Assembly (NCBI GenBank): GCA_002419135.1
Contig: DIFM01000020.1
Coordinates: 31,248-42,222, forward strand
Source of the DNA: Dehalococcoidia bacterium UBA5748
Lineage (GTDB): Bacteria; Chloroflexota; Dehalococcoidia; Dehalococcoidales; UBA5627
Reading direction: 5' to 3'
Length of the DNA: 10,975 bases
The notes under the pieces were generated by a model. That model was not told the origin of the DNA. It saw only the letters and a list, made by a program, of their open reading frames with translations, and made no database searches. Of the stretch, positions 1-6,016 are shown piece after piece. Position 1 is the first letter of the stretch; the number at the start of each line of letters is the position of its first letter. A program made the translations under genes and the position numbers.

Positions 1-64
1 CATTATCAATTCTCGACGCACCAGGTACTGAGGTAGGATGGATTTAATGGACTCTTACAAAGTG

Positions 65-93
65 TTGACAAACTTGAATAGTAGATTAATAAT
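65..93 (+). promoter_or_regulatory. sigma70-like promoter of the HEPN-like gene
   Basis: A perfect -35 box TTGACA (65-70) and a -10 box AATAAT (88-93, five of six consensus bases) are separated by exactly 17 bases. Transcription would start near 100, giving a leader of about 43 bases before the GTG start at 143. This is among the best promoter matches in the window, so the gene probably has its own transcription start. Confidence 0.7.
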
Positions 94-142
94 GACGCCA
101 ATGAAATAGTGATCTTATTCGATACTAGAAGGAACAATAGCA

Positions 143-844
143 GTGAAAGAAGAATCGAAATATGTGGTAATAGAAGACTGGCTTGATGACCCATTGTTGG
201 ATACAAAGATAAAATACAGTTATGATAAAGAAATTGAAAGGGAGTTTGGCGAAGAGTTTAGAGATTTAAAGGGTTTTCATTATAGTGTGCGTCTGAATTT
301 GGATGGTGCCGACTATTTTTGTCGCTCTGTTATCGGGGCTTTTTCTATCCCTGATAGTGTTGGTTTGTATTTGTTAGCTAATAGAATGCAGAAGTGGTAT
401 TTACAGGCTTTTTTTAATTCTTTAATTTCTGCATTAGATACTCTGCTCCAAGAGATAAATATATGTTACAAGATTAATCTTCCGGTTGAAACAGTCGATT
501 ATGCAATATTTAAAACATATAAAGGTAAAATACCTGGAGATTTAATAAAGCATTATAATCTCAATGGGCAGAGTCAATGGTATACTGAGATTTGTTTTTG
601 TCGTAATGTTTCTACTCATCATCATTTCTTGCCTACTACTAGCATGTCAGGTGGTTCTGGAAGTAGGCCATTAGATTATGATTATTATAATGCAAAAATA
701 ATCTGTGGACTAACCGCTAATAACGAACCTATACAAAAAGATATTTCTGACTGTATACAGTATCTAAAAGAAACTGTTTATTTTATCAATAAAGCTTGGG
801 CAATTATGTACAAAAAAAATAGTAATCCAACTGTATGTCAGTAG
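143..844 (+). CDS. HEPN-like domain protein, possible RNase
   Basis: The predicted protein has 233 residues and starts at GTG 143, with AGAAGGA at 127-133 as ribosome binding site. I do not recognise the full-length family. The central segment CRNVSTHHH contains R154-N155-x3-H159, which matches the RNxxxH signature of HEPN domains. It sits between a predicted helix at about 86-110 and a C-terminal helix at about 198-224, the arrangement expected of a HEPN helical bundle; the Cthe_2314-like HEPN group is the closest I can suggest. HEPN proteins are often metal-independent RNases used as toxins or in phage defence, so RNase activity here is inferred. No nucleotidyltransferase or other antitoxin partner is visible: upstream sequence is cut by the window edge and the next gene is convergent. 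The gene is visibly more AT-rich than its neighbours, which may indicate transfer. The N-terminal 60 residues are acidic and unassigned. Confidence 0.55.
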   Translation: MKEESKYVVIEDWLDDPLLDTKIKYSYDKEIEREFGEEFRDLKGFHYSVRLNLDGADYFCRSVIGAFSIPDSVGLYLLANRMQKWYLQAFFNSLISALDTLLQEINICYKINLPVETVDYAIFKTYKGKIPGDLIKHYNLNGQSQWYTEICFCRNVSTHHHFLPTTSMSGGSGSRPLDYDYYNAKIICGLTANNEPIQKDISDCIQYLKETVYFINKAWAIMYKKNSNPTVCQ

Positions 845-856
845 TCTACGCTTTTT

Positions 857-1609
857 CTATCCCTTACCTATAAAATCCGTTACTTCGTTCACAAGTACCG
901 GTATCATTTTTCCTCGTACCGTATGGCTGCAATTGGGGAAAACGCGTACCCTGCAATCACATATAAATTCGGCTGCCGAATATACTTGCTTGTAAGGCAC
1001 GATGTAATCTTTTTTACCGGCAATCAATAATACCGGCATTAAAAGTTCCTTAAATCTTTCGGTAATTACATTTGTCTGCCCGCTGAAAGTGGCGGTTTTT
1101 CTGCCGATATCTATTTTAACCTTCGATAGCGGGTCTTTAAATATGGTATGCGGGTGTAATCGGTTGCTGATAGCCTTCAGTGCCTTGAAAATAAAAGTAA
1201 CCAAGCCGCCGACAACCTCGATAAAAACAGGATGGGACGTAATCCTGAGCCATAAAGCGATTTCTTTCCCCAGCCCGAAACTGTTTAAGGCAATCAGTTT
1301 CTTTATGCGATGCGGATATTCGAGGGCATAGTGCAGTGCCAGACTGCCTCCTACGGAATGCCCCATTATGTAGAATTGCTCTAAATCGATTTCTTTGGCA
1401 AAGTCCTCTATAAAACGGATATATTGGGCAATATCGAATTGGTCATTGGAAGATTTGCTTTTACCGAAACCTGGCAGGTCCGGAATATATACGGTGTAAT
1501 GGTCAGCAAGCTGTATGGCTGTATTTAACCAAGACTCCGCCCCTGCACCACCGCCGTGAATAATGAGTAAAGATTTGCCCTGACCGCCGGTGAAATAATG
1601 TGTATCCAA
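857..1609 (-). CDS. alpha/beta hydrolase, start uncertain
   Basis: This is an alpha/beta-hydrolase-fold enzyme, probably an esterase or C-C hydrolase of unknown substrate. Numbered from the TTG at 1609 (250 residues), it shows the oxyanion-loop motif HGGGAG (18-23), PDLPGFGKS (43-51), the nucleophile elbow GHSVGG with Ser85, Asp201 in GKKDYIVP and His229 in CSHTV, so the triad is complete. No signal peptide is visible. The start is doubtful. The TTG has no ribosome binding site, and the same frame stays open upstream to a TAA near 1770, encoding KHITVNQLDTHYF, which looks like the usual first beta-strand of the fold. That extension contains no ATG, GTG or TTG; an ATGATG pair at 1710-1705 is in another frame. 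Either a frameshift or an unusual start codon is involved. The gene is convergent with the HEPN-like gene, with 12 bases between their stop codons. Confidence 0.8.
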   Translation of the reverse strand: MDTHYFTGGQGKSLLIIHGGGAGAESWLNTAIQLADHYTVYIPDLPGFGKSKSSNDQFDIAQYIRFIEDFAKEIDLEQFYIMGHSVGGSLALHYALEYPHRIKKLIALNSFGLGKEIALWLRITSHPVFIEVVGGLVTFIFKALKAISNRLHPHTIFKDPLSKVKIDIGRKTATFSGQTNVITERFKELLMPVLLIAGKKDYIVPYKQVYSAAEFICDCRVRVFPNCSHTVRGKMIPVLVNEVTDFIGKG

Positions 1610-1739
1610 TTGGTTTACTGTGATATGTTTGCTGTAAAGTGTATTGTTTATTTTATTAAATTCCTGTCGTAATAAATTATAGATATATGCGTATAGAATG
1701 TCTTCATCATATAAAGTACTTGATTTCGGTTGGTTTGTA

Positions 1740-1755
1740 TGTGATTTATGTTACA
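1740..1755 (-). promoter_or_regulatory. CRP/FNR-like palindromic operator upstream of the hydrolase
   Basis: TGTGATTTATGTTACA has the half-site layout TGTGA-N6-TTACA seen in Crp/Fnr-family operators. It differs at only two bases from the site at 7173-7188, and the match continues into the flanks (TTTGTA before, C after). Possible -10 boxes for the minus strand lie just downstream, for example TATGAT at 1711-1706. That would put the operator centre near -48 rather than the ideal -41.5. The regulator is not encoded in this window. Confidence 0.55.
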
Positions 1756-1850
1756 CATCAAACGGCAAAGAAATATAAGTGGTGGCGATTGGAGTTAAAG
1801 TAGAAAAAGAGGATTACAATAATAACCGCGGAACGTTATACTCAAGCTAT

Positions 1851-1859
1851 ATTATACCA
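1851..1859 (-). promoter_or_regulatory. possible extended -10 promoter between DUF6498 gene and hydrolase
   Basis: On the minus strand the sequence reads TGGTATAAT, an extended -10 element with a perfect TATAAT. The -35 region is poor. It could start a transcript near 1844 that reads into the hydrolase through the operator at 1740-1755. No other gene is visible in 1760-1903. Confidence 0.35.
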
Positions 1860-1903
1860 CATTATCGGGTCTAACTAAAAAAACATTTTACTTGGGCTTG
1901 ATT

Positions 1904-2557
1904 TTATTCCAGGTATTTTCGGTGTTCTCTCAGATGCGTAGCTATATCGATGACAATCTTTAAAATAATTAAAAACAACAGCGCGACCAGCGGAGAACCC
2001 AGAAACACAGACAGAAATCCGCCGATGATTATAGTTATATGCAGGATGACAACCCGCCCGTAAGGCTGGAACATCAATTTAGTCAATTCTGCTTGTTGAT
2101 ACTCATTTCTGCCGATGTAATTCTTAAAAAAGGATATTCCGTGGCTGATTAGCAGTGCCAGCACGCCCCAGAATAACTGGTAGTCTAAAACCTGCTGCGT
2201 CAGCGTGCCGGCGTTAATAGAATCATCTGCCAGGATACTGCCGAATAGGGCGACCACGAAAACACCGTGTACCAGCGTGAAAATGCCGTAATGCAGGCAG
2301 AAAAAGGGAACCGTGAATAATTTTACTGCCGGTTTGGCATTATCTCCGCTGGCAACCAGCATCTTGAGGACAGTATAGAAACCGATGACCAGGTTTTCCG
2401 TCCAGAAAAATAGCAAGAGCGGATAAGTCTGCCAGTCGAAGAAAATCACTCCGATTATCGGGTAGAGGTTGGCGATAATCAAAGCCCAAACCGAGGGTTT
2501 CGAAAGGGTTTGCCTTTCGAAGAGAGACTGAACTGCAGCCGCTAAACGATTGCTCAT
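1904..2557 (-). CDS. DUF6498-like integral membrane protein
   Basis: The 217-residue protein has about six hydrophobic segments (about 22-40, 44-65, 80-107, 125-146, 166-186 and 188-205) and a basic C-terminus ending HLREHRK. The conserved-looking stretches LLLFFWTENLVIGFYTVLKML (residues 47-67), HYGIFTLVHGVF (89-100), SHGISFF (138-144), MFQPYGRVVILH (162-173) and the final THLREHR match what I remember of the DUF6498 membrane family, whose function is unknown. The His and Glu residues inside the membrane segments could form a metal or cofactor site, but that is inference. There is no ribosome binding site before the ATG at 2557, and a -10 box lies only 5 bases upstream, so the mRNA may be leaderless. 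The gene is divergent from the 77-aa membrane protein gene. Confidence 0.75.
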   Translation of the reverse strand: MSNRLAAAVQSLFERQTLSKPSVWALIIANLYPIIGVIFFDWQTYPLLLFFWTENLVIGFYTVLKMLVASGDNAKPAVKLFTVPFFCLHYGIFTLVHGVFVVALFGSILADDSINAGTLTQQVLDYQLFWGVLALLISHGISFFKNYIGRNEYQQAELTKLMFQPYGRVVILHITIIIGGFLSVFLGSPLVALLFLIILKIVIDIATHLREHRKYLE

Positions 2558-2562
2558 CTGAT

Positions 2563-2590
2563 ATTATACTTTTTTATTAAAAAGATGTCT
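2563..2590 (-). promoter_or_regulatory. promoter of DUF6498 gene, probably leaderless
   Basis: On the minus strand, AAGACA (2590-2585), a 16-base spacer and a perfect TATAAT (2568-2563) precede the ATG at 2557. The predicted transcription start falls on or next to the start codon, which fits the lack of a ribosome binding site. Confidence 0.45.
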
Positions 2591-2664
2591 TTTGTGAATT
2601 GTAGCATAAAAAAGGTGATAAAATATAATATTTACGGTATTTTTTCTTATTCATATAATAACCG

Positions 2665-2693
2665 ATGAAAATGCATCTGGGCGGTGGTATAAT
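2665..2693 (+). promoter_or_regulatory. extended -10 promoter of the 77-aa membrane protein gene
   Basis: TGGTATAAT (2685-2693) is an extended -10 element with a perfect TATAAT, and ATGAAA (2665-2670) is a four-of-six -35 box at a 17-base spacing. The predicted leader is about 30 bases. Confidence 0.55.
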
Positions 2694-2729
2694 CAGTTCG
2701 AAAGTTGCACTGGGGAAGGAGGAAAAACC

Positions 2730-2963
2730 ATGTATATAGCAGCTCTTATTTTGACACTGGTAGGCTGGTTGTTTCAGGGGTATGAAACTGTAATCAGAAA
2801 AACACACAGAATCAACATTTTTCTTCCGGTAACTTATTTTGCTGCCTGTATTCTCTTTGGTATAAACAGTATTCAAACAGATGAAATCCTGTTGGGTGTT
2901 ATAGATATCGTTATAGCGGCAATCATTGCGCTGGTGATATTTATTTATATTAGTAAAAGGTAG
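2730..2963 (+). CDS. small membrane protein of unknown function
   Basis: The 77-residue protein starts at an ATG with an excellent ribosome binding site, AAGGAGG at 2716-2722, seven bases upstream. It has three hydrophobic segments, about 2-17, 30-47 and 52-74, separated by a basic stretch (RKTHR, 23-27) and a polar stretch (NSIQTDE, 46-52), and ends in SKR. By the positive-inside rule the loop at 23-27 and the C-terminus would be cytoplasmic. I do not recognise a family. The gene has its own promoter and a strong terminator downstream, so it is a single-gene unit that is probably expressed. Confidence 0.7.
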   Translation: MYIAALILTLVGWLFQGYETVIRKTHRINIFLPVTYFAACILFGINSIQTDEILLGVIDIVIAAIIALVIFIYISKR

Positions 2964-3025
2964 TTTATTTTCGCATCTCGCAGAAGACCGGGGGAAACTA
3001 ATACTGTCTTTCGTATTTTAACTCG

Positions 3026-3070
3026 AAGCCGCTTATCTTAAGAAACTATTGGTAAGCGGCTTTTGTTTTC
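3026..3070 (+). terminator. Rho-independent terminator of the 77-aa membrane protein gene
   Basis: AAGCCGCTTA (3026-3035) pairs perfectly with TAAGCGGCTT (3053-3062) around a 17-base loop, followed by TTGTTTTC. A ten-base-pair stem followed by a T-rich tract is a typical terminator in the plus direction. The minus side lacks a T tract. Confidence 0.8.
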
Positions 3071-3094
3071 GATTTTTCACAGTATGAAGGGTAT

Positions 3095-3331
3095 CTATTC
3101 CCAGTTCTTGATTACTTTGCCGTCTTTATCTTTCATAACGCCGGCAACTGCCATGATAAAATCCACCAGTGACCAGATGCCCAAACCGCCTATAGTAAAA
3201 AGCATTAGTAATCCTGTTCCTATCTAACCCAGGTAGAACCTGTGTACTCCCAAATAGCCCAGAAACCATGCAAATAAAGAAACAGCCAGTCTCGATTTCG
3301 GCGATATCTCAGTCGTCTGCATGTTCTCCAT
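3095..3331 (-). pseudogene. TM2-domain membrane protein gene interrupted by an amber codon
   Basis: From the ATG at 3331, with GGAG eight bases upstream, the frame encodes MENMQTTEISPKSRLAVSLF, then AWFLGYLGVHRFYLG, then TAG at codon 36 (3226-3224). It continues without a frameshift as IGTGLLMLFTIGGLGIWSLVDFI and on to KDKDGKVIKNWE and a final TAG at 3097-3095. The whole is 78 codons and matches a TM2 domain: two membrane helices joined by a short turn, with the GxHRFYLG motif and the aromatic-Asp motif (W..VD). The stop replaces the position that is normally Lys or Arg after FYLG, and AAG to TAG is a single change. Everything downstream looks intact, so this is a recent nonsense mutation, a sequencing error or a suppressed stop. 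Other genes here, such as the HEPN-like gene and the hydrolase, end in TAG, which argues against general amber recoding. Confidence 0.8.
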
Positions 3332-3481
3332 ATACAAGGCTCCTTTATAAGCGAATTGCAATTAATCTGCTATGTGCGGGATGTGTTGTCAGTGGGGGTG
3401 GTTGGGGAAGTACTAGCGAAAACCGAACAGGGTTGGTAAATAGTCTGATGATTGACCAAGTCTAGCAATACAAATGAGTAA

Positions 3482-3528
3482 AACACAAAATAAAAACCGG
3501 CAGCCATCGTGATTAAAGCGATAGTTGC
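3482..3528 (-). terminator. terminator of the metallopeptidase lipoprotein gene
   Basis: On the minus strand GCAACTATCG (3528-3519) pairs with CGATGGCTGC (3509-3500) around a nine-base loop, with one A-C mismatch and one G-U pair. It is followed by CGGTTTTTATTTTGTG. It lies about 70 bases past the stop codon of the lipoprotein gene. Confidence 0.6.
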
Positions 3529-3597
3529 TTATTTTTAAACTAACCTCTCATCTCCCGATAAGGCATATTCAGATGTTAACGGTGTAATAAACGGGGC

Positions 3598-5715
3598 TCA
3601 ACCAACACACCATGCCCTAACGGAGATTACAATACCTGAGGGCGGATTGTTATGAAAACGTTCTTCCTGCGTATCGTAGACTCCCAGTATCACGATAAAA
3701 TAGGCGCTGATAAAACCATCGCCGTCGGCAAGGATTAATTCCCTGTTCCTGCTATCCCTCACTTCCCCGGAATGTGTATCCCAATACATATCCGTAATCT
3801 TCAGCTCTAGATACGGCGCCCAGTCGTCGGGAGTGCTGAACCTGGCATTGGTTACTATAGCTTCCATATCGATTGAAATATCTTTAGCGCTTTTAGCAAA
3901 AATTATATCCAGAATAATCGACCCGTTAGTCGGGTGTTCTGTTTCCTGCTCTATAACAAAAGGGGCGCTCGCTTGTAAATATAACTCGACATCAACCATG
4001 AATTCTTTATTATAAACATAGGCAACAACGTTTCTACTATAGGGTTCCGGTTCTTCTTCTGCCTCTCCTATTTCTATTATGACACTGGCATTTTGGGAGG
4101 AGTTGATGACTAAAAAGTAGAGATACTGCCCATCGAACACTGAAACCGAGGTAGGCACCGCGTCGATATTTGCTTTTTTAAGATAACCGCTGCGACTGTC
4201 ATCGTCGAATAACGCGTACTGTACATCCAGACTGTAAACTGTAGCATCGGTGGCTTTGACAGTAATCGGGATTATAAGGTCTTCAGAGCTTGTGATTTTA
4301 ACCGCCATCAACGCTGCCGCATAGTAAGAACCGACCTCAACCGTTTGGACAAGACCGGGCTTCTTATCGAGGTCCAGTTCCAGTTTATACTTGGCGATAT
4401 CGCCGGTAATATTAGTTTTTAATGGTTCCACCCATGAGTTGTTATCGAATATCACTGTCCAGACGAAATCTTTATATACCTGGATAAGCGAGGTACCTTT
4501 GGTGTTTAAATAAGCGTTTAAATTGTTTTCGGCAATGCTGCCGCCGCTTATCACATATTCGAACATTTCTTTGAAATCGTATCCGCAATCGACCAGGTAT
4601 TTGATGAAGTGAGCTGTCTGATACATATGTTCGGTATTTCTGTAGCTGATACCGGTATTCAGGTAACTGTATGGAAGTTTATCTGATAAACCGTAGGCAG
4701 TTGCAATGTAAGCGGCGGCATAATCCGCAGTTGCTTCCATGAACCACCTGTCCTGGTCCATCTTGGCAAAGGTGACATACTCATTCTGAACGGCATGGAA
4801 CATTTCGTGGGCGACTGCCATTTTCAGGTCTTTTTCTAGGTAATAGCTGGTCGGTATTTCAATGTTTTTAGAGAACCAGCCCCACTCTGCCTCTCTTTCC
4901 TTAAATTTGTCGAAAGCATCTATATAAACTTTGGTATGTTCCGGTATCTTTAATCCCAGTGTATCTTCATAGGCTTTTATAGCATCGTACATACCGGTTC
5001 TGGCGATAGCCGCATATTGATAAATCAGTTCGCCCGGTTCCATACCATCCATGAGAGGGGCATTGACGTCTTTATTAAAGTAGATGGTAAAATGCGGGCC
5101 TGTCGAGGTCACATATTTTTGATCTTTAATAAATAAGGACCACAGGCTTAAATGACCGGTTTTGACAATTGCTGTAGAATTGGCTTTGTTTATCTCAAAA
5201 TCCACTTCCTGCCAGGCACCGTAATCTTCGTTAAAATATGCTATTGCGACCTGAGTGCTTTCATCAAGAATATCACTCAGGTCGTCTTTGTCGTAGGAAA
5301 ATGCGATGGTTATTTCACCACTGAATTCCGTTGTTTGCGATGTGGTAATTTCAAACAGGCTGACGGGGTTAAAACCCTCGAAATCCAGGGGGATACGCTC
5401 AGCTAATTCATTTATTTCAAGTTTAGTTCCTGCAGAGAGTGTATTAGCCGGGATAAACACATTTACCTTTCCTTCAAGGCCGGCGGTATATTCCTGAGCC
5501 GCATTCGAAACGGTAATACTGGTACCGGCTAACTTTGTAGTGGCAATGCTGGTTTTCACGCTTGAGCTTGAAGAAGTTGTTTGGGTACTGAGAGCAGAAG
5601 TTGTACTCTGTGATTGAGTAGTGGTTTCATCATCTTTACCGCACGCTGCACTGCCGAACAAGGTTGCGATTAACGACACCGCCATTATACATGAAAAAAG
5701 CCTTGTTTTGATCAT
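3598..5715 (-). CDS. exported lipoprotein with HExxH metallopeptidase core
   Basis: The 705-residue protein starts at ATG 5715 with GAGGAGA (5729-5723) seven bases upstream. A signal peptide ends in the lipobox-like GSAAC (Cys25), followed by a Ser/Thr/Gln linker (31-62) typical of surface lipoproteins. Residues about 63-200 form a beta-rich segment (IPANTLSAGTKLEI; HLSLWSLF) that resembles a ZU5-type or similar beta domain. Residues about 205-425 contain VAHEMFHAVQNEY (301-313), with HExxH at 303-307, and WFMEATADYAA (324-334), so H303, H307 and E327 are likely zinc ligands and E304 the catalytic base, as in gluzincin peptidases. The C-terminal 270 residues are beta-rich repeats of unknown function. 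It probably acts outside the membrane on an unknown protein substrate. It has its own promoter, a structured leader and a terminator. I do not recognise the exact peptidase family. Confidence 0.8.
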   Translation of the reverse strand: MIKTRLFSCIMAVSLIATLFGSAACGKDDETTTQSQSTTSALSTQTTSSSSSVKTSIATTKLAGTSITVSNAAQEYTAGLEGKVNVFIPANTLSAGTKLEINELAERIPLDFEGFNPVSLFEITTSQTTEFSGEITIAFSYDKDDLSDILDESTQVAIAYFNEDYGAWQEVDFEINKANSTAIVKTGHLSLWSLFIKDQKYVTSTGPHFTIYFNKDVNAPLMDGMEPGELIYQYAAIARTGMYDAIKAYEDTLGLKIPEHTKVYIDAFDKFKEREAEWGWFSKNIEIPTSYYLEKDLKMAVAHEMFHAVQNEYVTFAKMDQDRWFMEATADYAAAYIATAYGLSDKLPYSYLNTGISYRNTEHMYQTAHFIKYLVDCGYDFKEMFEYVISGGSIAENNLNAYLNTKGTSLIQVYKDFVWTVIFDNNSWVEPLKTNITGDIAKYKLELDLDKKPGLVQTVEVGSYYAAALMAVKITSSEDLIIPITVKATDATVYSLDVQYALFDDDSRSGYLKKANIDAVPTSVSVFDGQYLYFLVINSSQNASVIIEIGEAEEEPEPYSRNVVAYVYNKEFMVDVELYLQASAPFVIEQETEHPTNGSIILDIIFAKSAKDISIDMEAIVTNARFSTPDDWAPYLELKITDMYWDTHSGEVRDSRNRELILADGDGFISAYFIVILGVYDTQEERFHNNPPSGIVISVRAWCVG

Positions 5716-5733
5716 TATTAAATCTCCTCGATG

Positions 5734-5775
5734 ATTTATTAAAACATCATATAAAACGTGGGTATTTATTAAAAC
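5734..5775 (-). repeat. 12-base direct repeat in the lipoprotein leader
   Basis: GTTTTAATAAAT (minus strand) occurs exactly at 5775-5764 and again at 5745-5734, 30 bases apart. The first copy follows the GC-rich hairpin directly. The second lies inside an imperfect hairpin (5747-5729, GATG...CATC) that abuts the ribosome binding site GAGGAGA. The repeat may serve an RNA- or DNA-binding protein or be a remnant of duplication. Confidence 0.5.
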
Positions 5776-5801
5776 CGGGGCAAATAAACCATTTTGCCCC
5801 G
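5776..5801 (-). promoter_or_regulatory. GC-rich hairpin in the lipoprotein 5' leader
   Basis: CGGGGCAAA (5801-5793 on the minus strand) pairs perfectly with TTTGCCCCG (5784-5776) around an eight-base loop, followed by GGTTTTAATAAAT. It begins only about eight bases after the predicted transcription start, so it is in the leader of the lipoprotein mRNA. It could stabilise the mRNA 5' end or act as an attenuator. As a terminator for the upstream msr gene it would be about 215 bases past that stop codon, which is far. Confidence 0.6.
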
Positions 5802-5815
5802 TGTAATAATTTTTT

Positions 5816-5844
5816 ATTATATAGTTTTTTTATAATTCTGTCAC
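5816..5844 (-). promoter_or_regulatory. strong sigma70-like promoter of the lipoprotein gene
   Basis: On the minus strand GTGACA (5844-5839, five of six), a 17-base A/T-rich spacer containing a run of seven A and a perfect TATAAT (5821-5816) are present. Transcription should start near 5809, giving a leader of about 94 bases that carries the hairpin and direct repeat described separately. Confidence 0.7.
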
Positions 5845-6016
5845 GCCTATGTAAGAGTCCATAACATATTGAACTTAAAGATAAAATTAAAAATCCAATA
5901 ATAATTATAAATAATTTTCACGAGGCCGATATCGGGATTAAAATACTGCTATTTGTAACAGGGTGAAACATATTGGAATAAATTATTTAACGTCGCTTTC
6001 ATAAACCAGCGAAGTA
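5845..6016 (-). other. AT-rich intergenic stretch downstream of the msr gene
   Basis: This stretch between the msr stop codon and the lipoprotein promoter is very AT-rich and holds no coding frame I can support. A short palindrome CCGATATCGG near 5927-5936 is present, without a T tract. I see no convincing terminator for the msr gene here. Confidence 0.4.

Noticed and set aside
1..30. CGACGCACCA near the left edge, like the 3' end of a tRNA and a possible integration site for the AT-rich block.
   Set aside because: The window cuts off the rest, and the visible bases do not form a recognisable T arm.
3268..3465. A 65-codon plus-strand frame.
   Set aside because: It runs antisense to the start of the TM2 gene, has no ribosome binding site and gives no recognisable protein.
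47..5862. A 13-base inverted match: ATGGACTCTTACA at 47-59 and its complement at 5850-5862.
   Set aside because: About one or two matches of this length are expected by chance in 11 kb when both strands are compared, and neither copy adjoins a mobile element.
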